Below, one piece after another: positions 45,838 through 54,726 of a DNA stretch of 64,000 nucleotides. Origin of the DNA: Microcoleus vaginatus WJT46-NPBG5. Lineage in GTDB: Bacteria; Cyanobacteriota; Cyanobacteriia; Cyanobacteriales; Oscillatoriaceae. The notes beneath the pieces are model-generated. The model ran no database searches. It had not been told where the DNA came from and saw only the letters and a list, made by a program, of their open reading frames with translations. The position numbers and the translations under genes were made by a program. The stretch is taken from positions 1-64,000 of the forward strand of contig JAHHHM010000014.1 in the NCBI GenBank assembly GCA_019359355.1, written 5' to 3'. Numbering within the stretch: the stretch's first letter is position 1; the number at the start of each line of letters is the position of its first letter.

Positions 45838-45969
45838 CTACTTGTGTGCATCATTAAGGCATTTGAGAAGGAGTAGATAAGAAAACTGTTCAATGGAGTT
45901 CGTCGAGTTGGAGAGTCCCAATGACTATAATCTATCCTAAATTTGGTCAACTTTAGAGGGCAATTCAGG
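45838..45969 (-). pseudogene. HsdM N-terminal relic B with two nonsense codons
   Basis: The minus strand reads PELPSKVDQI-stop-DRL-stop-SLGLSNSTNSIEQFSYLLLLKCLNDAHK-stop. Both internal stops are TAG at positions where relic A has TGG (Trp), so each is a single G-to-A change. It aligns with relic A without gaps across about 110 bp at roughly three-quarters identity by eye. It sits 31 bp beyond the AIPR gene stop and directly upstream of the DUF6883 gene. Confidence 0.65.
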
Positions 45970-45999
45970 GCCAGATAGCATAAATCTTCTAATAGCAGG

Positions 46000-47715
46000 C
46001 TATATTTGTACCTTCTCAACAATAAACTCAGTAAAATCAGCGCGTTTAACTATGGTATTAATGGGAAGAGAAAGTTCTTTTTCTTCTAAAAAATTATTAG
46101 TTGATTTAATGATTTCTCTAATTGTCTGATGAAGCAACTCATGATTCTCCTCAAATTTAATTTTTAGAAGGGACTCTACATCGCTTTGTGTGTAATTAAT
46201 TTTACCAAATAATTTAATACTAAAAAGCATAGCAATATGAAACATTAAAGCCCCAATTGATCCAAAACTTAGGTTTGAAAAATCATCGCTAGATCTTACA
46301 TAGAATTCAATATGCTTCATTAATTTTACACAAGAAAGATAAACTCCCATTGGCATCGAAGAATTAAAAACTTCGCTATAACTTTGATCACTTTTAATAA
46401 TTGACGTTGGTCTGGCTCTAGCTATATGTGGTTTTTGATGAACAATGGAAGTAACTGCTTGAGCCAAGTAAGGAATACTAATTATTCTATTGGAAGGTTT
46501 TTCCATATTTTTGTAATAATTCTTACGACGATCATAAAACCAATCATTTTGGAAAAAATAATCTTCTATATCACGTTGGATAGATTCAGTAGCTCTTAAG
46601 GAAGCAGGAGGAATTGGAGTTTGAAAATTAGTTGCCTTGATGATTCTATCTCTTGCTTCTTGTTTAGTTGCTATTATTATTTTTATAAGAATAGCTCTCT
46701 CATCATCAACCCTTTCTAAAGTATTCATATACTCATAGATTGTGTTAGTTGTTTGTAAACCATTCACAATTTGTACATCATCAAGTGTAATAGTTTTACC
46801 GACAATGGTTACTTTTGAAGCTAATATGGTTATTCCATTGTTTAACCACCAAAAATCTATCTCTCTATTTTTGTCAGCAAGGGTATTTTTTATATCTTTA
46901 TTGACTTCTACATTACCTTGATAATCTCTAACATTCGACTCAAATAAATATTTGCGTAAAGAATTTTTATCGGTTACAAATTTATAGTATTCATCTAATC
47001 TTGTCAAAACAACATAATTATCTGCACTTCGAGAAATGTAGTTTTCCAAAAAATTTAATTGTAAAGAATAACTTTTTTCTTGCCTTGCCTTTTCTAAAAG
47101 TTCTCTAGCTCCTACCAATTCAAATTTAACTTCAGAGTCTCTGAAAAACTTTTGTGTATTAGAGCAAAGGTCATTTGTTTTCTTTGTCACTTTAGGATGA
47201 ATGCTTTGAGTATCACCTTTAGTAGCATAGACATATGTAATTTTTACTATAGGATGTTTAATTGCTAAGTCAAGGTAAGTCTTTCTAAGTAATTCTACTT
47301 TTTCTATAATCTTTGCATTATAGAAACCTTTAATATCAAGAATATTTTTCTCAAAATCAAATATATCGTCTATAGTAGACATAAGCGTAACTATAGCTTT
47401 TTCTCCAAATGACGTTGAGATTTTCGCTTGGATTAAATAGACTTCTATTAATGGGTTCTTTTTTATGGGTTTAGCTTCCATATCTTCATTAATAATTTCA
47501 TTATTGACAAAAATAAAAAATCCATCAATTCCTCCATCATCTGATCCATCAACCTGATTAGACGATAACTCCTCGTATGAAAGCTCGTAATTTTTTAATA
47601 TTTGATCAAAAGCAAATATCTCAAAATACTCATTGGGTGACAATGAATTGGCCAGTTCTTGTCTGTTTCCTTGGAGAATACTGTCAAGAGTTACTAGATC
47701 ATTGTTGTTAGACAT
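46000..47715 (-). CDS. AIPR-family protein (abortive-infection type)
   Basis: A 571-residue protein of the AIPR family (PF10592), linked to phage abortive infection. The family core is clear: NVRDYQGNVEVNKDIKNTL, FWWLNNGITI (about residues 287-296) and DDVQIVNGLQTTNTIYEY. The N-terminal part has a nuclease-like pattern, DGGIDGFFIF (Asp64) followed by YLIQAK (Gln96, Lys98), resembling Mrr-type PD-(D/E)XK enzymes. It is AT-rich compared with the flanking genes and lies among restriction-modification relics, suggesting horizontal acquisition. It appears intact. Confidence 0.85.
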   Translation of the reverse strand: MSNNNDLVTLDSILQGNRQELANSLSPNEYFEIFAFDQILKNYELSYEELSSNQVDGSDDGGIDGFFIFVNNEIINEDMEAKPIKKNPLIEVYLIQAKISTSFGEKAIVTLMSTIDDIFDFEKNILDIKGFYNAKIIEKVELLRKTYLDLAIKHPIVKITYVYATKGDTQSIHPKVTKKTNDLCSNTQKFFRDSEVKFELVGARELLEKARQEKSYSLQLNFLENYISRSADNYVVLTRLDEYYKFVTDKNSLRKYLFESNVRDYQGNVEVNKDIKNTLADKNREIDFWWLNNGITILASKVTIVGKTITLDDVQIVNGLQTTNTIYEYMNTLERVDDERAILIKIIIATKQEARDRIIKATNFQTPIPPASLRATESIQRDIEDYFFQNDWFYDRRKNYYKNMEKPSNRIISIPYLAQAVTSIVHQKPHIARARPTSIIKSDQSYSEVFNSSMPMGVYLSCVKLMKHIEFYVRSSDDFSNLSFGSIGALMFHIAMLFSIKLFGKINYTQSDVESLLKIKFEENHELLHQTIREIIKSTNNFLEEKELSLPINTIVKRADFTEFIVEKVQI

Positions 47716-47758
47716 AAATGCTTATAAATTAGTTTTACTTATGATACTACTAAGCAGC

Positions 47759-48060
47759 TCACTGTTTTGTCAACTTAATTAACTCATTTACCTGTTTTTG
47801 AGTAAACCAGTGGTCAACAGCATTCTCTCCACTTCGATCCAATGTTTTCTCATAAAAATCTGCCACCTCCGAACGCCGATTCTTCCAAAGCACATCCTAC
47901 ACCGGCATTAAAAACCGGCTCTGATTCACACTACCCTGTCGCTAGGGATAAATTCTTCAAAATTCCGTCGCACCACCCCATGATAATCGGGCAATATCTC
48001 AATGTCCAGTAACTGCAGTAAAAGTGGCGGCAAGCTCTTCAGTTTCAAATTAAACACCTT
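47759..48060 (-). pseudogene. Degenerate gene with frameshift and nonsense codon
   Basis: The minus strand encodes LKSLPPLLLQLLDIEILPDY, then HGVVRRNFEEFIPSDRVV and a TGA. In another frame it continues VNQSRFLMPV, TAG, then DVLWKNRRSEVADFYEKTLD and RSGENAVDHWFTQKQVNELI ending KLTKQ and TGA at 47759. The segments read as one protein broken by a frameshift near 47945 and an internal TAG near 47900. I do not recognise the family. It belongs to the decayed patch beside the AIPR gene. Confidence 0.55.
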
Positions 48061-48066
48061 TAAATT

Positions 48067-49107
48067 TTAATTCCAGGTGCCATCGCGTAAACTATCAGCC
48101 GTACTTTTAATAAAACTTGCTAGCGGAACAGCAATTAAAAGTCCCAAGACTCCGCCGATTTTTGCCCCTAATAATAACGAGACTAAAATCCATACAGGAT
48201 TTAAGCCGGTGAACCCCCCCAGAATTCGAGGGGCGATTAAATTGGCATTAACCCAATCTATCGAAAAAGCAATTAATAAAACTTTCATCCCTAACCAAAA
48301 GTTTTGTAATGCCAACAGTAAGCCGACTAAACTGATTCCTACCCCAGTCATTAAAGGAAACAAACCCATCAAACCCAATCCGAATCCAAATAGCAGCGCT
48401 AGAGGAACTTGTATAGCCAAAAAGGCTAAAGTCATCGCCACTCCGCTCAAAGCAGCTAATGTTGATTGACCGATAAAGTAATTGTGGAAATTCTGGCGCA
48501 GGGAACGCCGAACGATTAGCCCAATATTAGGCGGAAACCACTGAAAAATTCCATCCCAAAGACGCTCTCCATGTAAAACAAGATAGAAAGTCAGGACTGC
48601 CGTTAGAAAGAGATTTAAAACACTGCCAAGCGTCTCGATGGCAAACCCAAGAACTCTTCCAGTAACGCTATCAATCTGTCCTGATAATCGCTCCGTTTGT
48701 TTGGTTGCTACTTCACTTAGATCGAGAGGTAAATTTCGCGTTACCGCCCATTTATTCAAAATTTGAAGTTGTTTAATTCCCGAATCTATCCAGCTAGGCA
48801 GGCGTTTAGAAAACTCGTTTAATTGTTCTATAATTAACGGAAAAAGAGTAATTGCTAGAGCCAAAAATATCACTAGGGCAATTAAAAAAACTAAAACAAC
48901 TGCATTATTTCTGAGTACGCCTTTTTTTTGTAAAAATTTAACCGGATAATCTAAAATAAAAGCTAATAAAATAGAAGCAATAAAAAGACTGATTAGGGGT
49001 TGAAAATAATTAAAAATTAAAAGTGCAAGCCAGCCATATAGAACGAATACTGGAAAAGCTAATGCCCAAACTATGTATTTTGGCAGATTCCTAAAAAGAG
49101 CAATCAT
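48067..49107 (-). CDS. AI-2E/PerM-family permease
   Basis: A 346-residue polytopic membrane protein of the AI-2E transporter (PerM/YdiK) family, with about eight transmembrane helices. Typical segments are LISLFIASILLAFILDYPVK near the N-terminus and GLNPVWILVSLLLGAKIGGV with PLASFIKS near the C-terminus. Members export autoinducer-2 or, in some cases, exchange Na+ for H+; the substrate is not deducible. Confidence 0.85.
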   Translation of the reverse strand: MIALFRNLPKYIVWALAFPVFVLYGWLALLIFNYFQPLISLFIASILLAFILDYPVKFLQKKGVLRNNAVVLVFLIALVIFLALAITLFPLIIEQLNEFSKRLPSWIDSGIKQLQILNKWAVTRNLPLDLSEVATKQTERLSGQIDSVTGRVLGFAIETLGSVLNLFLTAVLTFYLVLHGERLWDGIFQWFPPNIGLIVRRSLRQNFHNYFIGQSTLAALSGVAMTLAFLAIQVPLALLFGFGLGLMGLFPLMTGVGISLVGLLLALQNFWLGMKVLLIAFSIDWVNANLIAPRILGGFTGLNPVWILVSLLLGAKIGGVLGLLIAVPLASFIKSTADSLRDGTWN

Positions 49108-49515
49108 AATTTAGCGTCTATTTGCTGTGTTTATTTCAAAAATCTATTTTTATCAGATCTGTTATAAAATAACTTCATCTGCGTTGATCTGCGGTTAAAA
49201 AATCCCTGTTTCATCAGGCGAGCCGGCATCGGATAATGTCTGTCAACTCATCCAGCAATCCTTCAAACCCAGCCGATAACTTGCAAATGCCATCAATGAC
49301 TGGGAAATTTTGAGGAATTTGACTTGTTTAGTTGCGTAAATTTTTAACTGCGTAAGCGATCTAAGCACATCGAATATAGAGTCACCGGCTCTCGATAAAT
49401 GTAATTGCTGTAAATTTTAACAAGGATAGCTGAGAAAGCAAGTAAAGCATTTTTGCAAGCAATTTTAGACGCGCCACAAGGGCGTTCGGGCATTCTGACT
49501 GACTGTGCGCCATGT
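49108..49515. other. Intergenic region with a small coding-like relic
   Basis: About 400 bp. On the minus strand, 49214-49326 reads SQIPQNFPVIDGICKLSAGF then EGLLDELTDIIRCRLA and TGA. It is protein-like, but lacks a start and follows a stop, so it is probably a gene remnant. The string CATCTGCGTTGATCTGCGGTTAA near 49171-49195 resembles the CATCTGTGTTCATCTGTGGTTAA at 40818-40841, a short dispersed repeat. No promoter was identified. Confidence 0.4.
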
Positions 49516-50841
49516 TTAGGCATCGGCAAAGCAGCGATCGCGTCCCCTCGTCTTGGCTTGATACAGCGCCCGATCTGCGGTAGCAATCAAATCAGCCACA
49601 CACCCATTGGCTGCCGGCACCACAGTTGCAACACCGGCACTGAGGGTAACAAAATCACTCACCGCAGATCCCGCATGGGGAATTGCCAGCGCCTTCACCG
49701 CCTCTAAAATCGCTTCTGCCACACCCATTGCCCCCTGTAAATCCGTCCCTGGCAAAACTACAGCAAATTCTTCACCCCCATAACGAGCAACTAAATCTAC
49801 TGGACGCTTGAGAACCTGACTAATCGCAGCCGCCACTTGTTTAAGACACTCATCTCCCGCTTGGTGTCCGTAAGTGTCGTTGTAAACCTTAAAAAAGTCA
49901 ACATCGCACAGCAGCAGGGACAACGGCATTTGTTCGCCGGCACATTTACCCCACTCCTGCTTCAAATACTCATCAAACCGGCGACGATTGGCAATCTGCG
50001 TCAAACAATCACACCATGCCAAACGCTGGAGTTCCTGATTCGCCAACGCCATCTGTTGATAAAGTTCCGCTTGCTGAGTTGCGATTACTAGCTGATTTCC
50101 CAGAGATGCCATCAACTCAGTTTCCAACGGTTGCCACTGCCGGCAGGCGCGACTGTGATCGGCGATCGGCAATCCCCAAACATGAGAAGCCGGAAAGAAT
50201 TCCCCGGTTGCGTTGCCCCACCCTACAGCATCCCTGCTGCCCTGTCGAATCGGAACAAACCCCAACTCTCTACCCTGATTTTCAGGATGCACCAGAGTGG
50301 CACACGCGTCGAGGTGGTTTTTAGCCTCATCCTCTGTATACCCCAAAATTTCCTGCCACCGCGCTGAATAGAAGGCATCATTTTTTGCCATCTCTTGGTT
50401 ATCTGAAGTCATTTTTGTGGAAAACACACACTCTAAGGTGAGTTCTGAAAGCATTTGATCCGGCTGTTTGATCAGCCGCTGATCGGTGATATCCTGCGCC
50501 ACCGCACAGGCGCTGTTTTCATTAATAAACAAAACGCGCCAAGCCAACCACCTGTAGCTGCCATCTCTGTGCCGGCATCGCTGCTCAAACTCCCTCACCG
50601 TTTCCCCCACACAGCTTTCCATCGTCGCCAAACTGCTGGGAACATCCTCTGGATGCACGAATTCTATCCAAGGTTGCGCCCGCACTTCATCTACTGTCCA
50701 ACCCAACACTCGTTCCCAAGCGCAATTAAGCGGTTGCCAATAGGGATCTGATCCCCACAAGCAAAACAACTCCCCAGATAAGTCTAATAAGGCTTGTAGG
50801 TGTGTGAGGTCAGTCGTCGCATCCTGGAAATAAAGCTTCAT
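49516..50841 (-). CDS. Diguanylate cyclase with PAS and residual GAF region
   Basis: About 441 residues from the ATG at 50841, which has an AGGA ribosome site; upstream in-frame sequence is not needed. An N-terminal PAS domain (FCLWGSDPYWQPLNCAWERV, then IEFVHPEDVPS and RWLAWRVLFINENSACAVAQ) is followed by the start of a second PAS (YSARWQEILGYTEDEAKNHL) that runs directly into the tail of a GAF domain (VWGLPIADHSRACRQWQPLE). The C-terminal GGDEF domain is complete: the active site is GGEEF, and the inhibitory site RPVD lies five residues upstream. It makes cyclic di-GMP from two GTP and should be subject to product inhibition. Confidence 0.87.
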   Translation of the reverse strand: MKLYFQDATTDLTHLQALLDLSGELFCLWGSDPYWQPLNCAWERVLGWTVDEVRAQPWIEFVHPEDVPSSLATMESCVGETVREFEQRCRHRDGSYRWLAWRVLFINENSACAVAQDITDQRLIKQPDQMLSELTLECVFSTKMTSDNQEMAKNDAFYSARWQEILGYTEDEAKNHLDACATLVHPENQGRELGFVPIRQGSRDAVGWGNATGEFFPASHVWGLPIADHSRACRQWQPLETELMASLGNQLVIATQQAELYQQMALANQELQRLAWCDCLTQIANRRRFDEYLKQEWGKCAGEQMPLSLLLCDVDFFKVYNDTYGHQAGDECLKQVAAAISQVLKRPVDLVARYGGEEFAVVLPGTDLQGAMGVAEAILEAVKALAIPHAGSAVSDFVTLSAGVATVVPAANGCVADLIATADRALYQAKTRGRDRCFADA

Positions 50842-51186
50842 TTTTCCTGATATCGAATATTTAATCAAGTTAACTATCAGGCTTTTTGCAGAAGAGTCTG
50901 GTGATAGGGATGATTCGCCGGCGTGATAAATTTGTTCTTCTCGAAGGATAGAAAGCGCTGTTTTCGGGTGATCGCTATCACTGCAACGCCCGCTCAATCT
51001 TTTTTATGGTGATGAGGAAGATAACGACAAAATTAAGGAAGAAGTGCTAACAGAGATTTCAAACGACGTTCACAGACAATGGAATGCGAGGGATCGCAAG
51101 GCTTTTAGCCTCGAGCTGGTGAGAATCTTATACTCTTGCTCGGTGTATGAGGCGTGGGCAAAGCGATGAACCGATTGGGAGATTCG

Positions 51187-52203
51187 ATGAGTTGTACGCG
51201 CCGGCAAGCGCTTTGGTTTCTCGTGGGTGCTGCCGGTGCCGGTGCCCTTCACGCTTGCACGACAGCCACCCCAACGCCCCCAGAAAATACCCTTTCCACT
51301 TCAATGGGAATCGTGACTTGGGTAGGACTGACACCATTTTACATCGCTCAGCAAAAAGGTTTCTTCAAAGCACTCGACATCAATTTAGAAATTAAAGACT
51401 TCAGCGCTAGTGCCGATTCTCTGGCAGCTTTTGCAGCAGGACACCTTCGGGGGCTTGCGCCGGTGACATCAGAAGCAATGCTGCTAGCTGCAAATGGCGT
51501 CGATTTCCGAGTTGTTTTAGTAGAAGATATTTCCGTTGGTGCTGATGGCATTTTAGCACGGAATAGCATTGCAGATATTAAAGATTTTAAAGGCAAACAA
51601 ATTGCTGTAGATCAAGGCAGTGTCAGCCACTATTTCTTGCTGCAAGTGCTTAACGAATTTGGATTAAGTGCTGCCGATATTACCCTAGTGGCAATGACTC
51701 CAGAGGCGGCAGCAACCGCTTATGAAAAGGGCGAAATTGACATTGCGGTAACTTATTCGCCTTATTTAGATAAAGCTAAGATCACTCAAAAAGATGGCAG
51801 AGTGATTTATGATTCTTCTCAAATGCCAAGCGCCATTGTCGATCTTTATGTTTTCGAGACAAAGTTTATTGAAAACCACCCGAAAGCAGTGGGTGCGTTT
51901 GTGCAAGGCATTTTTCAAGGTTTAGATTTTTTGAAGACAAACCGGCAGGAAGGATTGGAAATTGCGGCCAAATACCTTGATATTACCTCTAACGAGTTAG
52001 ATGAAAACTTAAAATTGTTGCAATTGCCAGATATTCAAATGAATTTAGAAATGCTGGCAAACCCAGACAGCGAGCGTTACTTGCTAAAAACTATGCAAAA
52101 CATGACCGAATTCTTAAAGCAGCAAAATCAAATTAACCGAGTTCCCGACTTTTCTGCTTTATTAGCGCCTGAGTTTGTGAAAGCGGTTGCCACTAGCGCT
52201 TAA
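51187..52203 (+). CDS. NitT/TauT-type ABC substrate-binding lipoprotein
   Basis: About 338 residues from the ATG at 51187, preceded by GGGAGA. The N-terminus carries a twin-arginine motif and a lipobox (TRRQALWFLVGAAGAG, then ALHAC), so it is probably a Tat-exported lipoprotein. The body is a type II periplasmic binding protein of the NMT1/SsuA/NitT-TauT class (TPFYIAQQKGFFKALDINLE; FKGKQIAVDQGSVSHYFLLQ). No permease or ATPase gene is nearby, so the ligand (a sulfonate, nitrate-like anion, riboflavin or thiamine precursor) is open. Confidence 0.85.
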   Translation: MSCTRRQALWFLVGAAGAGALHACTTATPTPPENTLSTSMGIVTWVGLTPFYIAQQKGFFKALDINLEIKDFSASADSLAAFAAGHLRGLAPVTSEAMLLAANGVDFRVVLVEDISVGADGILARNSIADIKDFKGKQIAVDQGSVSHYFLLQVLNEFGLSAADITLVAMTPEAAATAYEKGEIDIAVTYSPYLDKAKITQKDGRVIYDSSQMPSAIVDLYVFETKFIENHPKAVGAFVQGIFQGLDFLKTNRQEGLEIAAKYLDITSNELDENLKLLQLPDIQMNLEMLANPDSERYLLKTMQNMTEFLKQQNQINRVPDFSALLAPEFVKAVATSA

Positions 52204-52257
52204 AAAGCAAAGAAGTCAGAAAGTTCAAAGTAACATCGGCTTCCTCTGCCTTGATTT

Positions 52258-52704
52258 TTATTTCGCTGTGCCGGCCATAAAATCTAATAAAATTTTCTGG
52301 TGAATTTGTCCTAATGGTCGTACTTGGCCGGCACGTTCTGAATAACGCTCACCCGCCCTAATTTCTTCCGGAGTGAGTAATCCCATATCCCACCCTTCAT
52401 TAAGCACCAATTCGTTTAAATCTACCGTTAAAGGGCCATGATAGACATGGCGGATTGCTTTCGCATCTGAATACAAGCCAAATTCTGAAACAGTCGTTGC
52501 AGTGTAAGTAATTTCTTCCAGCAGTTCCCGCTTCAGGGCATCTTCAGGGTTTTCGCCGGCTTCGATATGTCCTCCAAAAAATCCCCAATACCCTGGATAA
52601 GCAATTCCCGGAATATTATCTCGCAACTGCAAAAGAAACTTGCCATCCCGATATAAAATTGCAATCGCCACATGAACGAGTTCATCACCCATAATTACTG
52701 CTTT
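52258..52704 (-). CDS. Nudix hydrolase with variant box
   Basis: About 148 residues from the ATG at 52704, with AAGGA upstream; a TTG at 52737 is less likely. The Nudix box runs GGHIEAGENPEDALKRELLEE, so the catalytic REXXEE is kept, but the usual Gly two residues later is replaced (ITY in place of XGU). The N-terminal strand AIAILYRDGKFLLQLRD and the YWGFFGGH segment are typical. Substrate unknown. It converges on the binding-protein gene. Confidence 0.8.
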   Translation of the reverse strand, partial: KAVIMGDELVHVAIAILYRDGKFLLQLRDNIPGIAYPGYWGFFGGHIEAGENPEDALKRELLEEITYTATTVSEFGLYSDAKAIRHVYHGPLTVDLNELVLNEGWDMGLLTPEEIRAGERYSERAGQVRPLGQIHQKILLDFMAGTAK

Positions 52705-52832
52705 TTCCTTCAATTCTTTCAAAGTTAATTCTCCCAAATAACCAAGCTTAAACCTTCAAATACAAGAAAATTCTATCCGAATTTTTCCGCTCTCTAGCCC
52801 TAGCATCCCTCGGATGATTGTTAGACGGGGCG

Positions 52833-53204
52833 CTACAGTTTCTCAATTTCCGTTAGATAAACTTCTCCTAAATCTTGTCCGCCTACCGGAATGCTTTTAT
52901 ACTGAACTTCACCTTTGATCAAAACTTCATCTCCTTTATTGGGTAAAGCTTTTGTGGTGATCACCCAAATACTGCCGGTAGCATCTCGCACTTCATAAGC
53001 GCCGGTGCCTAAGAAGGGGGCTTGATTTTCTACACGCCCTTTGAGGTAAACTGTCGAATAAACCGTCCGATTTTGCTGAAGATCGCGGATGTTCGTGACA
53101 TTAACATTCGCGCCAAGCTTGGCTAGCTGCCCGCAACTGATCAACCCCCCTAGCAGCAGTGTTAGGGTTCCAAGCTGCCATCGCTGTTGCTTTGCTGTCA
53201 TCAT
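52833..53204 (-). CDS. OB-fold lipoprotein
   Basis: About 123 residues from the ATG at 53204 (or the next codon). The signal ends in a lipobox (LLLGGLISC). The mature part is beta-rich and resembles an OB-fold nucleic-acid or ligand-binding module (VYLKGRVENQAPFLGTGAYE, VRDATGSIWVIT, GDEVLIKGEVQYKSIPVGGQ). Its role at the membrane is unknown. It lies 129 bp upstream of the Nudix gene, same strand. Confidence 0.6.
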   Translation of the reverse strand: MMTAKQQRWQLGTLTLLLGGLISCGQLAKLGANVNVTNIRDLQQNRTVYSTVYLKGRVENQAPFLGTGAYEVRDATGSIWVITTKALPNKGDEVLIKGEVQYKSIPVGGQDLGEVYLTEIEKL

Positions 53205-53234
53205 CGCAGTTCCCACGTTTGATTCACTCTCCAC

Positions 53235-53729
53235 TTAATGTTTTATACCGCGCAAAACTGGGGAATGCCCAGCTTGTGCCGGCAGCCTATAATCTTCAAA
53301 TATTGCCATCCTTGTCTAAAAACATCAAGAAAATTGATCAAGAAGGCTGATAAGGTAGAGCCGGCAACCAACAAAAGACTTTTTGACGCTTGTTAAGGAG
53401 TTTTCACTCATTTAAAATTTATGACACTCAATTCTATTAAAGATAACGGATAGGCAAACAAAAGCACTCGCAAAAGTTTTTCACGCTCTCAATGAGGACG
53501 CAGTTCCCTCTCCATTCTTTAATTGAAAAAATCATCGCAATTAATTTCTCTTACCTCCTCCCTCTCTCCTCGACTCCCCCTCTCTTTTCAATCCCTCTCC
53601 CCTCAATCCCAAGAAAGGGCAACCGGCAGGAATTAATATGACGCCTAGAAAAAATCTCAAAAAGTAACTAAATCTGCGAAACTGGTAGAGCGGAAACCTA
53701 CCGCAGATACAGACGCTGTTTGAACCGCG
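53235..53729. other. Intergenic region before folD
   Basis: About 495 bp without a gene. A pyrimidine-rich tract (CTCCCTCTCTCC and similar) spans about 53560-53615. A hairpin with arms ATCTGCG (53672-53678) and CGCAGAT (53702-53708) lies 20-60 bp upstream of the folD ATG, with a smaller GGTAG/CTACC pairing inside, and could be a leader structure. The GGTAGAGCGG within it is tRNA-like by chance; no tRNA fold forms. Confidence 0.4.
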
Positions 53730-54608
53730 ATGGATGCCAAAACTGCTCAGATATTAGATGGTAAAGCGCTCGCCCAGAAAATCCAAGCCGAACTGCGAGA
53801 TCGCATCCAAACCCTGCAAGCTAAACGGGAACGCCCGCCGGGACTAGCCGTAGTCATGGTGGGAGATAATCCCGCGAGTGCGGCGTATGTCCGCAATAAA
53901 GAGCGTGCTTGTGAAAAAACCGGCATTGCTTCTTTAGGCAAACATTTGCCGGCACAAACCACCCAGACAGAATTAGAGCAATTAATTGAGCTGCTCAATC
54001 AAGATGAGCGCGTGGATGGAATTCTCGTGCAACTGCCACTACCGGCACACCTGGACGCGGTAGCGGCACTGAATAAAATAGCACCCAAAAAAGATGCCGA
54101 CGGACTCCACCCGGCTAATATGGGGCGACTGGTGCGCGGAGAAGCCGGGTTACGCAGTTGCACACCGGCAGGCGTGATGCGGCTGCTGCAAGAATATGAC
54201 ATTGACGCCGCCGGCAAACACGCGGTGATTCTCGGACGCAGCATTTTGGTAGGTAAACCGATGGCGCTGATGCTTTTAGAAGCCAATGCCACGGTTACGA
54301 TTGCCCATTCTCGAACCCCAGACTTAGCCGCAATCACGCGCAACGCTGATATTCTAGTAGCGGCAACAGGCCGGCCCGAAATGATTACCGCAGAGATGGT
54401 TAAACCGGGCGCGGTGGTGGTGGATGTGGGGATCAACAGCGTCAGTCAGGGTGCCGGTGCGAGTCGCTTAGTGGGAGATGTCCACTTTGAATCGGTTCAA
54501 ACTGTGGCCCAGTTTCTAACGCCGGTGCCGGGTGGAGTTGGCCCGATGACGGTGGCGATGCTATTGTGCAACACCGTTTTCAGCTACAGCCAGAGTGAGG
54601 AAGTTTAG
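53730..54608 (+). CDS. folD: Bifunctional methylenetetrahydrofolate dehydrogenase/cyclohydrolase
   Basis: A 292-residue FolD that interconverts 5,10-methylene-, methenyl- and 10-formyl-tetrahydrofolate with NADP. The substrate lysine lies in [17 protein letters not shown]. The Rossmann part has [20 protein letters not shown], and the C-terminal family motif [15 protein letters not shown] is present. The ATG lacks a good ribosome site and lies just after a leader hairpin. Same strand as the following prenyltransferase gene, 118 bp upstream of its start. Confidence 0.95.
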   Translation: MDAKTAQILDGKALAQKIQAELRDRIQTLQAKRERPPGLAVVMVGDNPASAAYVRNKERACEKTGIASLGKHLPAQTTQTELEQLIELLNQDERVDGILVQLPLPAHLDAVAALNKIAPKKDADGLHPANMGRLVRGEAGLRSCTPAGVMRLLQEYDIDAAGKHAVILGRSILVGKPMALMLLEANATVTIAHSRTPDLAAITRNADILVAATGRPEMITAEMVKPGAVVVDVGINSVSQGAGASRLVGDVHFESVQTVAQFLTPVPGGVGPMTVAMLLCNTVFSYSQSEEV

Positions 54609-54726
54609 ATATTAGAGCAATCCTAGCTCCAAAATTTAAAATCCAAAATTCGGGCATCCCCAAGCCACGTAGAATGATGAGATGCTGAATTCAGCAGTGG
54701 TATCCAAAAGCACAAAGGTGATCGGG

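Noticed and set aside
53670-53710. tRNA-like string GGTAGAGCGG
   Set aside because: No acceptor stem, anticodon arm or T-loop can be built around it.
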